Below, one piece after another: positions 1 to 10,285 of a stretch of DNA of 64,000 bases; the first letter of the stretch is position 1; every line of letters begins with the position of its first letter. The translations under genes were made by a program, and so were the position numbers. The notes beneath the pieces are model-generated. The model saw nothing but the letters and a program-made list of their open reading frames with translations, ran no database searches and was not told where the DNA came from. Source of the stretch: Macrosoma leucophasiata (taxonomy: Eukaryota > Arthropoda > Insecta > Lepidoptera > Hedylidae); the NCBI GenBank assembly GCA_036365455.1, contig JAWQUS010000007.1:18120001-18184000 (forward strand), written 5' to 3'.

Positions 1-1082
1 TAGGTTCATCAGAACTCCTGGTTTGCAGTTGATTATAAGTACAATTCTTCTTTTTGCACTTGCCGCACTTGAGCATCTCTGTTTTGGTACCCTGTACAGT
101 TGCCAGCTGAGCATCATCAATAGCTTCTTTTATAAACTTCTCTCTTAGCTTTTTCATCTCATCGCTGGCCATCTCTTCTGGTGTCATTTTAGCAAGACGT
201 GCAGCTGAGATTACTCCATTCAGATAATTGGTACGCAGTGTTGGATTTTTTGGATCTTTCAGATTGGCAACTCGTGAGCGAACTCTATTCTTGTATCTCA
301 TATCAGTATTTTTGAATTCAGCAAAAATACACTCCTCCAGTTCTTCAGCGAGTTCCTCAGGTGTTGCCGTTGAATTTGTATTGTCTCCATCGGTTTTTAA
401 GGCTTGAGTGAGTAGCTCCCTGCACTTCAATCGAACAGCATCAGTGGTGTTAGACTGGGGCGGAAAGGAAGCCGGTAACTTTTTGTCTTTATCTTTATCA
501 TCTTTCTTATCCTTATCTTTACTTGAATCCTTTTTCGATTTGGATGAGTTGCCGCTTTCCTTTCCTGGTGTGGAAGGTGCTGATAGAAATTTCTTCCAAT
601 TTTTTATAAGTGTTTTACATAAAGATATAACCTCGTCGTCCTTACTAGACTTGCGTAAAGCGTTGACGGTCATGCCTATCCTGGTCTTCGTGAGAACATC
701 CAAATTGATGGCCATAGTTTGTAATGCTTTTAACAACTCCAGAGCTTCCTCTTGGCCCTAAAATAAAAACACAAACACGGTATAACATATACATCAACTA
801 AACACTAAAAGTAACCACAAAAAAACCAGATGCCGAATTTTAATGAATGAAGTATTAAACTACAGGAAAATATTTATTCGTAATTGAATTATTACTGTAA
901 ATAAAAAAACAATAACTAAACGAAATCTATCGCTGAAATTTTAAGCTTTGATTTCCTTGCGGATTATCATGAAGCATTTTTTATTATTCAAAGCAGATTC
1001 AACATATACATACTGTTCCATCATCTGAAGTCATTTTTGTCAGTTTTTTCTGTATTTTCATTACATCTTCTTCGACGCTCAT
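1..1082 (-). CDS. TfIIS: Transcription elongation factor TFIIS (S-II), 5' exons; 3' end outside window
   Basis: TFIIS rescues backtracked RNA polymerase II by stimulating transcript cleavage in the nucleus. Two minus-strand exons are seen: exon 1 at 1082-1014 (ATG at 1082-1080, 23 codons, donor GTATGT) and exon 2 at 757-1 (acceptor TTTTAG), joined in phase 0. The visible 275 residues show the N-terminal LW/TFIIS-N domain ([29 protein letters not shown]), a Lys/Asp/Ser-rich linker, the central Pol II-binding domain ([36 protein letters not shown]) and the first half of the C-terminal zinc ribbon (CGKCKKKNC). The acidic DE of the RSSDEP loop, which enters the polymerase active site, is present. 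The reading stops one base into the next codon at base 1. Family length is about 300 residues, so only roughly 25 residues are missing. Identity is very secure from the continuous family match. Confidence 0.96.
758..1013 (-). other. TFIIS intron 1
   Basis: This is a 256-bp AT-rich intron between the 23-codon first exon and the main TFIIS exon. On the minus strand it begins GTATGT and ends TTTTAG, and the phase is preserved across it. No internal gene or repeat was recognised. Confidence 0.85.
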
Positions 1083-1765
1083 TGTTGGTTTTTATCGAAA
1101 TAAATTCCCGCCTATTTCGAGTAACAATTTACAAAAAATATTGGTAAATCGACCACCATATTACTACATAGACTAGCATAGACTAAACGTTAGGGCGGGA
1201 TGGTTATTGCAATCTGAGGTCAAATATATCGAAGAATCGATTTTTCAGTTTTAGGCCGAATAATCGACATTCTGAGATCCAGACATATTTTTTTAATAAA
1301 ATGAAACCCAAACGTTCAGATTACCATGGTAAAATACACGTCAAGTGACAAACGAACATACAGTTCTCATTGAGAGTAATTGAATACTGTAGCCTGCCTT
1401 CAAACATCTAATAAAATACATTGCCACTTTTAAGGATAACGACTATGACGTTTGTAAGACGAATAATTTAAGAGCGTTTTTCGTTTGCATTATTTTGCTC
1501 TTATGGGCCGAGTTGTTTGTTTTGGACTTTCGCCACAGTAGATCTTTGACGCAATGTGCGAAATGATCGAAATGATACACACAAAGATTCGAAACAGTTT
1601 AGTATTTCAGATACTAATGTTCCAATAAAGGTGAGACGTTTCTTCCACGCCTAGTAACAATCTTTCAACAAAATGGTAGCCAATAGTGGAGTACCTATGA
1701 CATATTGGATTCAATAACTACTATTTGCTACGTTATTATAACGAATTAATTTTAATTTCATTATA
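1083..1765. other. Upstream region of TFIIS, no gene seen
   Basis: This stretch lies between the TFIIS start codon and a mariner transposon and should contain the TFIIS promoter and 5' UTR. It is AT-rich with no long open frame on either strand. No TATA box or initiator could be assigned with confidence. Confidence 0.5.
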
Positions 1766-3041
1766 ATAGGTTGGGGAAAAAGTCTTTTTGCATTATAGTA
1801 TGTATGAACTTGTAATAAAATCTCTTTGGCTGTAGTATTTGTATCTGGCTGGTTTTGGTATCATTGAAAGTTAAAATTTTAAAGAACATAATTCCAAATT
1901 CAAACTAGGCAAATGTGTGATTTTCATTTGTTTTTCGTACTGTCAAGATGAGTAAATCTAATGAAGAAATTCGATACATTTTAAAATTTTACTACAAAAA
2001 AGGTAAAAATGCAACGCAAGCCGCGAAAAAAATTTGCGATGTTTATGGACCTAGTGCAGTGTCTGTGAGAGTAGCACAAATTTGGTTTAAGCGTTTTCAA
2101 TCCGGAAATTTTGATGCCAAAGATGCACCTCGCTCTCGCTTACGGATAAAATGGATGCCATTTTTGAAAAAGTGGAGCAAGATCGACATATTAGTAGTTA
2201 CGACGTAGCTGAAGAACTGAGAATTGATCACAAAACAGTTTTGGCGCATTTGAAAAAAGCTGGGTACAAAAAAAAGCTCGATATTTGGGTACCTCACGAG
2301 CTCACTGAAAGAAACCTAATGAACCGTGTACTCATTTGTGATTCTTTATTACGACGTAATGAAACCGAATCATTTTTGAAGAAGCTGATAACTGGTGATG
2401 AAGAGTGGATCACGTACGACAAGAACGTGCGAAAAAGGTCGTGGTCAAAGGCCGGTCAGGCTTCACAGACTGTGGCGAAACCCGGGTTAACTCGCAATAA
2501 GGTGATGTTGTGTGTGTGGTGGGATTGGAAGGGCATTATTCATTATGAGCTATTACCACCAGGCAGGACTATACACTCGATTCTGAACTCTACTGCGAAC
2601 AACTGATGAGATTAAAGCAAGAAGTTGAGAGAAAGCGGCCGGAATTGATCATGGATGTGGTGTTTCATCATGATAACGCTAGACCTCACACATCTATAGC
2701 CACTCAGCAAAAATTAAGAGAGTTTGGCTGGGAGGTGTTAATGCATCCGCCGTATAGTCCTGACCTTGTACCTTCAGATTTCCACCTGTTTCGGTCTCTT
2801 CAGAATTCTTTATGCAATGTTAGGTTAACATCACGAGAGGACTGCCAAATCCACTTATCGCGGTATTTTGATGAGATGTCCCAAAATTTTTATAGCAATG
2901 GGATCATGTCCCTATCTACAAGATGGCAAAAGGTTATCGAACAAAATGGTACATACATACTTGAGTTAAATTTAAATAAACTGTATTAAAAACGTTTTGA
3001 ATTATCTTGAAAAATGCCAAGACACTTTTTCCCCAACCTAA
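1766..3041 (+). mobile_element. mariner-family DNA transposon, nearly full length
   Basis: The element is about 1,276 bp, the usual mariner size. It is bounded by inverted repeats that match over AGGTTGGGGAAAAAGT at both ends and flanked by TA on both sides (1764-1765 and 3042-3043), the hallmark target duplication of Tc1/mariner elements. It encodes a broken mariner transposase. It sits just upstream of TFIIS and has no functional link to it. The near-intact ends and coding region suggest a fairly recent insertion. Confidence 0.93.
1948..2989 (+). pseudogene. mariner transposase, frameshifted
   Basis: The span of 1,042 bases equals about 347 codons, the normal mariner transposase length, but it is split over three frames: 1948 to about 2150, about 2151-2580, and about 2580-2989. 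The first part has the N-terminal helix-turn-helix DNA-binding region (NATQAAKKICDVYG, WFKRFQSGNFD). The second has the second helix-turn-helix and the first catalytic Asp in GDEEWI. The third has the second Asp in HHDNARPH and the third Asp in YSPDLVPSDFHLF, giving the mariner DD34D triad. Single-base shifts near 2145 and 2575 break the frame, so it should not make active enzyme. All three catalytic Asp codons are still present. Confidence 0.93.
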
Positions 3042-4120
3042 TATTACGATTTAATCAAACAATCATTCAAAACGATTTAATAATCGATTTTTTTGGAAGA
3101 TAACGCCATACTTACATTCCGTTAAAATCTAATAAAAATCTCTATGCTTTAAACGTCAAATGTTGCTTCGGGGTGCAAAACTGACTAAAAAGGACAGTAA
3201 AGGACCGTACAGAGTTTTGGCGGGAACCTTGAAAGACTCGTGTGGTGCTCTTATTTTATTTCATTTTCTTGGTGTATTTTTGAGTTATATTAAATAAAGT
3301 TGGTGGCATTTTGTTTGATATAGGCTTATTACAGTGCCCGTGTATAGTGAAATAGAATAATAGTGCGCAAGCGCGTCCTTTCGGGTTGCCTCCAAAACTT
3401 CATTGTAAATGGTTCTGGTAAAGTAGCCATCGCTTTACTCGAATTAGTGACTGACTGACTGATGGACTGATAAATTGACTAGGGTTGCTGAGGATTCCTC
3501 TTCCTCTTCCTCATATTGAGGAAGTTCCGCAATATTTTGGGATCCTCAACCGTTTCCGCATCCTCAAAAATTAAAATAAAAAATCCTCTTCCGCTACCGC
3601 TTCCTCAAAATTTAAGAGGAATTTATGAGGAATTTTGTTGCGCATGCGCGTCGCGTATCGATGGCAACGCACACGCCGCAGCACGGTGCCAGGCCGAACA
3701 GGCGAGCGAGACCTTCCCACCCGCCACCGGCGCTGTTCCTTGATTGTTTGTTTTAATTTTATTTACATACATTATTTTATTTATACGCGTACTCAACTTA
3801 AAAAATCGAAATATTCGGGGCTTTATCTTCTCTTCCATCAAATGTACCAGCAAACGACTTTTTAGCAATGCTGTATTGGTATATGATGAGCTATAAAACC
3901 GGTTGTTGGGGAAACCAAATATTTTTTTTATAAAAATTAACCTCCCTGTTTAAAATAAATTTCGATTCATAGTATTCAATTATTTTATTTTGATTAATAA
4001 TATTCGACTTAAATACCTAATTAACAAAGAAATAAAGACTGCATTCTTATTTTCATTACAATTCCTAAATGAAATTGTGTCATTCACTCATCTTTTTTTT
4101 TGGTGTGCGTGTGTTTTTTT

Positions 4121-4957
4121 TTATGTCTGTAGGTTGACAGACAAGCAGACGGGCCACTTGATGGAAAGTGGTCTCCGTCGCCTATGAACATTTGCAACAC
4201 CAGGGGAGTTGCCAACGCGCTGCCAGCCCTGAAGGACTCCTTTGACGCCATTTTTGAAGAACCTCTTAATAGGTGCTACACTTAGGGAACACCTCAGAGG
4301 GAAGTTCGTTCCACAATTTACACGTTCTCGGCAAGAACGAACGAGAAAACCGCACCGTTGAGCACTGCCAGGTGTCCAGTCGGTGTGGGTGGAACTTCTC
4401 TCTTCAGCGGGTAGTACGGTGTAGGAAAATAGATGGTAGCACCGTGTCAAACAGTTCAGCAGAGCACTCACCATTGTAGAGACGGTACAACACGCACATT
4501 CGCCCAATGTCTCTACGTAGGCTCAGATGTTCGAGCCTATCAGTAAGTCCTGAATCGTTAACAATACGAACGGCGCGTTTTTGTAGGGAATCAAGTGGAC
4601 CAAGCTAGTATTTGGGGGCTCCCGCCCACAAATGAGTATGAGTAGTAGTAGCTGCCCCGAAGTGAAAGTGAATACTGCCTGTCTTTGTTAAGCACCCCTA
4701 GCTTTTTGGATGCCAACTTGGTCTTACACTCATCATCATCATCTCACGTTGATAGGTAGTCTGTCTGAGCGCTGACAGTCAACTAAGACTTGTATATAAC
4801 ACTCAGACAGAAAGCTGGCTGTCCAGTTGCATAGCCTCTCGGGAAGACCGTAGTATGGAAGTTTCGCGAAAAGTGCCCTGTGCCAGACCCGGTCAAAGGC
4901 CTTAGCAATGTCGTTGTGTAGATATGTCACTGAACTCGTCCTTAACTGCTGGACCAA
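4121..4957 (-). pseudogene. Non-LTR retrotransposon ORF2 fragments (reverse transcriptase) inside hAT-like copy 1
   Basis: On the minus strand, 4957-4739 reads reverse transcriptase sequence ([28 protein letters not shown]). It then jumps to the C-terminal tail at about 4507-4121 ([25 protein letters not shown]). The catalytic YADD region and most of the thumb are absent, and the frame is broken, so it is dead. The same fragment in copy 2 is more complete. It looks like a jockey/CR1-type insect LINE, but the clade is not certain. Confidence 0.85.
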
Positions 4958-5159
4958 TTTTGATGATTCTTTATCGTATGTGTTTTGAGAATGGTTTGGA
5001 TTTTAGATTCATAGTAAAAATAATTAAAAGAGCATTTTGTAGTGGTTGGTCCACTTTTTTTGTATTTAAATATATACATAAGTTAAGTAGATAGAGACAG
5101 GACAGCGGATTTTAGGTTGGGTCCGCTAGTATTTATATCTTTGTATCATCCTCTTCTCA

Positions 5160-5540
5160 TCTTTCTGTAGCGCGCAAGGCCTCCCGGCTGGTGTAGAACG
5201 CAAGCGATCTACTCGATTAAGTGATACGGGTGCGGTCGGGTGTGTGACGGGTGACCACTAGTGGCAAATTAAAATGCGCATTTTCGTGCTTCGGAGAGCA
5301 GGACGCCGACGGTCCCGGTTGCTATCGACAGATAATAGTCGTTAAACCTTGTCGGAGGCTTTATGGGCGGTTTGAAAACATCCGACAGCGGGTTGGCCAC
5401 TAACCCTTGCAAGTAACTCCACCAACCCGCATTGGAGCAGCGTGGTGGAGTAAGCTCCAGACCTCCCCTCAAGAAGGGGAGAGACTCGTGCCCAGTGCCC
5501 AGTGCCCAGCAGTGGGACGTTTCAAGATTTGCTATTATTA
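5160..5540 (+). repeat. Dispersed repeat family A (full copy inside hAT-like copy 1)
   Basis: This repeat is recognised by shared blocks such as GCGATCTACTCGATTAAG, GGCAAATTAAAATGCGC and CCAACCCGCATTGGAGCAGC, ending in CAGCAGTGGGACGTTTC followed by an ATT-rich tail. Related copies lie at about 16374-16530, 48549-48905, 52697-53055 and 59215-59330. It resembles a lepidopteran retroposon tail. The copies inside the two hAT-like elements were carried with those elements. Confidence 0.8.
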
Positions 5541-5943
5541 TTATGTTATCTGCTTCCTCTTCCTCTTCCTCATCCTCATAAAAATATCCTCTTCCTCATC
5601 CGCATACTCTAAATTGGCGCATCACAATTCCTCTTCCTCATAATCACTTCCTCAACAACCCTAAAATTGACTGACTGACTCTGACTTTTACGCTGTATTA
5701 CGAATACGAGATATCGTTTTACTTGACACTGGCAATATGCGTAATAGCGATGTCATAATATGAAAAAAAAAGGACCATAGACAATATCACAGACCAAAGA
5801 CAATATTAATAAAATACATAAAATATGTTCCAAAGACCAATAATTATAACCGTTCCATTATACGTCCGTAACAAGATTCTTATTTTAATAAGAAAAAAAA
5901 ACATCTGGCGCGTTCCTGTTCCTGGTGTTAAATGTTAGATGTA

Positions 5944-5997
5944 GTACTCTCTATATCACTCTACTATCGCCAATGAGCGATAGTAGAGTGATAAAGA
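5944..5997. repeat. Near-perfect palindrome (hairpin)
   Basis: A 17-base arm TATCACTCTACTATCGC is followed by a short loop and its reverse complement, with flanking bases that also mostly pair. It is likely a small foldback or MITE remnant. No gene is next to it. Confidence 0.75.
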
Positions 5998-8885
5998 GAA
6001 TACACAGGGGAAATTAATGTTAATAGGAAAAAGTAGTCTAGTTTAAATTAGGTAAAGGTGTATTTGTATACTCTTTGGTAAGTGTGTCCAACTTCGAGAA
6101 AGAGAGAGGTCAATCAGCGAATCCAATACGCCTGGGCAGCATTCGGGAAACTACGATTCTCTCGTCTAATTGAACGCAGTTTTTTAAAAACAAAGGTTTT
6201 CGACTTCGACGAGCGTTTTGCTTGCGATGACATAGGTACGAAAGTCGGAACTGAAACGTGGTCGCTTCCTATGGGTCTCATAAGAATATTCAAGGCCTCG
6301 CAATCAAGGGAGCTATTCTCCAACCGTCCCGGATTCTGCGGGACTGTCCCGTAATGCTGGATGTAATCCCGCTTTGCAAGAATTAATAAAATAGTCCCGC
6401 AAAACGTTGGATGCGTCCCGCATGTCTCGCATTCGATGCATTGACGTACCATGCCTATTTTATTTTCAAGCTACTACATAACCACACAGTAATACACACA
6501 CATAAAACATACACTACACTACAGCCACACACGCAACGCTTTGTGTGAATTCAATTGAAATGTGTGTATGTGATCGCTTTGTTCCATTTTGCATTCTTGT
6601 AAAAAAGTGTCACCCTAGTGATAAATAAATAAGCGACTTCAGTATGTAAGTTTTGTGTTTTTATGTAATTTTGGTACGTATACCTTACTGACGAACCTCA
6701 TACTGCGCATTCACCATACCCTATCAATCCACAAAAATTCCCGCATGCTATTTTCAGAAAGTTGGCCGCATTATGCTCGGAGTTTCTGTTGACATAGTAT
6801 AGTTAGGACAAAGGGGTTCTCGATTGGTAAACGCGTATAAAGAAGAAACGTGGGAAATGGCAAGGTCGTCTACGAGGTAGACTAACGACCCTGGTGAAGA
6901 TCGCGGGCAATGGCTGCATGAGGGCGAAAGCTCCCATCCAAAATTCTGACGATTTGAATGTGAGACAAGATCGTGGCGGAGCCTTTAGGGATCGGCCCTA
7001 TACAATAGAAACCTTAGATTTGGTGAAAATACTCAACGGGGTGGAAGGTGTCTCCCATATTTTAATCTGAAGCACTCGAGCAAGCAAAACTCCCTTCTTG
7101 GCCTTCCCTAATAGGTATAATATTACATTTTTGATGTAATTAGGGCGAAAATCTAGTGCTGGACAAAATCGATCCCCAACAATGCCCATTGACGGGACAT
7201 TTTGCGGATAACATACCATAATCGTCACGCCCAGTATGGATTAACAATCGCAGTGGCAGCTTTATCACGCGACGCTGCTGCCCCTCCCGCGTCATTGCAT
7301 TCACCAAACCCGATTTGATTTGACCACCATTGTTCGGTTGACCTGACTGACTGCACTAGCGGAAGAAGCTGCTACAAGATTTCAACTAAATAAACATACA
7401 CACTGTAGCTACTGACATACAATTGTTTAAAAAAAAATTGAAAAAATTACGTCAGACGGGACTTGAACGCGTGACTACTGGGATGTGTCATCCAGTCGCT
7501 CTTTATCTTCGAGGAATAACTATAATTCTATGCTCTTTCTCTTATCTATCGAGTACACGTACCCGCCTGTCATCAATTTTTTTTCTACCATTTTTTGTTT
7601 AAAAAGTCTGTAAAATTACTGCAAGTTCTTTGACTATGGGCCTCATTTATCATTGCCGCCTTTGATGGCCTTAGTCCGCCACTACCTTATAATATACCAA
7701 ACTGCCGGGCTCCTCTAGATTCGACCACCCAAGGTGAATCTCGCAAAAATTAAAATGGCCCAACTAATTTCGGACAATTTCGGTAAAGTAGGTATGTTGC
7801 ATGCGTTGTAGAATATTCAGGGATGGACCAGAAATTGTATTCTTTAGAAACTATAGATGGTGCTACAAAAAGTAAGAAAAAGCCTGCCAAGTCTATAAAG
7901 CCAAATGATGTTAGTAGATCAGCAAATTTAGTCGACGAAAATGTAGGATTTTTGTTATGTTCGGATTTTTTACCTACTATAGGTACCTACTATCTCAGCA
8001 TTTCCCTTGACATTCTAGTTATCGAGATTCTACTGTAATAGGTAGGTATGGATATAAAGGTAGTACCAATGTTAAAGTTTTTTTAATAAGATGTGCAAAT
8101 AAATTTTAAGTTGTACGACCTTTTTATGATTCATTTGTGCCTTAATAATGGCCAAAAATCTATTAATTGTAATCTTAATAGTTTATTATTTACATAAAGC
8201 GGTCATAAAAGCACCACATCCGATGACTAGGTATTATAAAACAAAATATTAATATACGTTTTTTCGTCGGTAATTACCTACTTCAATAGGTACATATACA
8301 AAATATAGGTATTCAAGGACATTATTTTAGATTTTTACACTCCATTGCAAGTAGGACAAGAGTACCTAGGTATATGGAATGAATCTTCATCGCCACCTGT
8401 GATCGCCACAGTCCCACTTGCTTTAATTTTATTTACTTACTATGAATTGAAAAAAAAAATTAACTATACGAATAGGTACATAAATACTGACCTAGTATGT
8501 AGGTATATTTATTAACATAATTAATAAATGCAATAATAATAAAATATGTACATAAGTATGATAATTATAATTAAAAAACGAAATAATTCGTCACATAAGA
8601 GGCACCTACCTACCTACTTACACTCGATATATATTTGGGTAAGGATGAGTTTTCAAACATAGGCATAATTAATAAACATGTTGGGAAAAAAAAACAATGA
8701 TTTAAAGTGTGTAGTAGTAACTGTCCCAGAGCCAGTGGCGTAGCCGGCCACCCATTTGGGGGTGATACCCATTGATCATCTATCCCTCAAGCAGCGCGAA
8801 AAATATGACAATTGATTTCTTATTGTTCTTGGACCTTATAGGGTCCAAGTGCTGCTTCAGGGATTTAAATTTCTGAAATTGGTTA
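5998..8885. other. Intergenic region, no gene seen
   Basis: AT-rich sequence with only short, low-quality open frames and many lepidopteran TAGGTACCTACC-type runs, especially after 8000. No domain, splice-consistent exon or RNA gene was recognised. Confidence 0.5.
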
Positions 8886-8887
8886 GC

Positions 8888-9266
8888 GGATTTATGGTGA
8901 GATTCACAGACTGCACTACGACTTTACTTTGAGCAAAGTACGACTTAGGGCGAGATTCACAGACCGCACTTCGACTTTACTTTCGAGCAAAGTACGCTTC
9001 GAACTGTCAAAACGCATACATTTCTGACAGTTCTAAGCATACTTTGCTCAAAGTAAAGTCGTAGTGCGGTCTGTGAATCTCACTATTAGAACTGTCAAAA
9101 CCCATACATTTCTGACAGTTCTAAGCATACTTTGCTCAAAGTAAAGTCGTAGTGCGGTCTGTGAATCTCACTATTAGAACTGCCAAAACCCATACATTTC
9201 TGACAGTTCTAATCCTACTTTGCTCAAAGTAAAGTCGTAGTGCGGTCTGTGAATCTCACCATTAGA
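8888..9266. repeat. Foldback element with 88-bp tandem units
   Basis: A left arm (about 8888-8995, motif GAGATTCACAGACYGCACT) is followed by about three tandem units of 88 bp in inverted orientation. Each unit ends in GTCGTAGTGCGGTCTGTGAA, and repeats fall at 9083, 9171 and 9259. Each unit also has an internal inverted repeat around AACTGTCAAAACCCATAC. The layout suggests a hairpin MITE whose right arm was amplified by slippage or unequal exchange. Confidence 0.85.
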
Positions 9267-9669
9267 CGTGCAAAAGAATGAGGTGTAATTTTTCTTTTAT
9301 TTTGCTTATCTGCCTCGTCCCGGGTGTCATTCATGTTACCTACGCCACTGCCCAGAGCTAGAAGATATAGAAAGTAAGGAGGCAGTAGACAACATTTATT
9401 GATATTTCCCATTAGGAAGATCTCTATCTACTTGACTACTTACGAACCGAAGTCAATTAAGCTATTTTTAGGAAATGCGTTTAATATTGACTTGCTACGT
9501 GTGTTTTCTGATGAATCTATATTTTGTCGGCATACTAGCGGCTTCAACGATTTGATATGTGAAAATCACTGTGTAAACGTGATTTTTTCATAGATTTACC
9601 TATTATCGATGAGAACGCTGCGATCAAAGCGCTGCAAATTCGAAAAATTGCTAGCTAAATCATAAAAGT

Positions 9670-10285
9670 ACGAGTTCGCGTGGTGAGGGTTCCGTAATTT
9701 AAATAAATATTTTCGAAAATATTACAGATTTAAAATACAGGGACATAGTGGTTACGGTGGTACCGGCAGGGGGGGTTATATTATTAAGAATTTTCGATTT
9801 AATTTGAATACTAAAACTTCTTATAGGTTTTCTAGTAATCTATGGGCAAAGAACTAATTTCCACATTTTTTTCAAAATTTTAAGTTCAGTAGTTTCGGAG
9901 ATAGGGGGGGGGGAATGGTCAATTTTCGTCGTTTTTCTTAAATAACTTCAAATTTGTTTATGCAAAAATTATAAAAAATATATATCTGAGATGCTGACAA
10001 CAACCTCTTTCTCTCTTTATATGTACACGACACAGTTTACTATTTATTTTTTTTTTCTGATTTAACCCCCTAAAGTGGCCCCCCTGTTTAAAATTTATTA
10101 TTTTACTTGACGTGTTCATCTTTGGGTCACCAATTTACATGTATTCATCAAATTTCAACTCAATCGGTCGAGTAGTTTAGGAGCAAATTGGCTGTGACAG
10201 ACGGACAGACAGACATACAGACAGACGCACGAGTGATCCTAAAAGGGTTCCTTTTTTCCTTTTAAGGTACGGAACCCTAAAAACG
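9670..10285. repeat. Dispersed repeat family D, copy 1
   Basis: This element starts near CGTGGTGAGGGTTCCGTAAT and ends near GGTACGGAACCCTAAAAACG, so its ends are inverted (AGGGTTCCGTA). It contains CAGACAGACAGACAG-type runs. It is largely identical to 43010-43700, which also shows the leader CCGGACAAGTGCGAGTCGAA. This is a very common kind of lepidopteran interspersed repeat. No coding capacity is seen. Confidence 0.85.

Larger units (their letters stand above)
3480..5663. mobile_element. hAT-like composite element, copy 1
   Basis: This 2,184-bp element has inverted ends TAGGGTTGCTGAGGA / ...CCTCAACAACCCTA and a perfect 8-bp target duplication AAATTGAC (3472-3479 and 5664-5671). Eight-base duplications and TAGNG-type ends are typical of the hAT superfamily. 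The subterminal zones are rich in repeated CCTCTTCCTCTTCC on one strand. The interior carries no transposase. It holds minus-strand fragments of a non-LTR retrotransposon and a dispersed repeat of family A. Copy 2 (48426-51465) has the same layout in the opposite orientation. This copy is shorter, mainly because the middle of the reverse transcriptase is deleted near 4735. Confidence 0.88.
3200..5771 (+). repeat. Dispersed repeat F with poly(A) tail, split by hAT-like insertion
   Basis: The left part (about 3200-3479) and right part (5672-5771) together match the unbroken copy at about 28636-29010. The shared order is the TTTCATTTTCTTGGTGTATT block, the CGGGTTGCCTCCAAAACTTC block, the TGACTGACTGACTCTGACTT block and a terminal A-run. 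The A-rich end suggests a retroposon. The intact copy acts as an empty-site reference for the hAT-like insertion at 3480-5663. Confidence 0.85.

Noticed and set aside
408..761. Plus-strand 117-codon open frame
   Set aside because: It is the antisense shadow of the TFIIS exon, which has a full family match on the other strand.
6082..6452. Overlapping open frames on both strands
   Set aside because: No family pattern, no splice context and repetitive CGGGAC-type words; no support for a gene.
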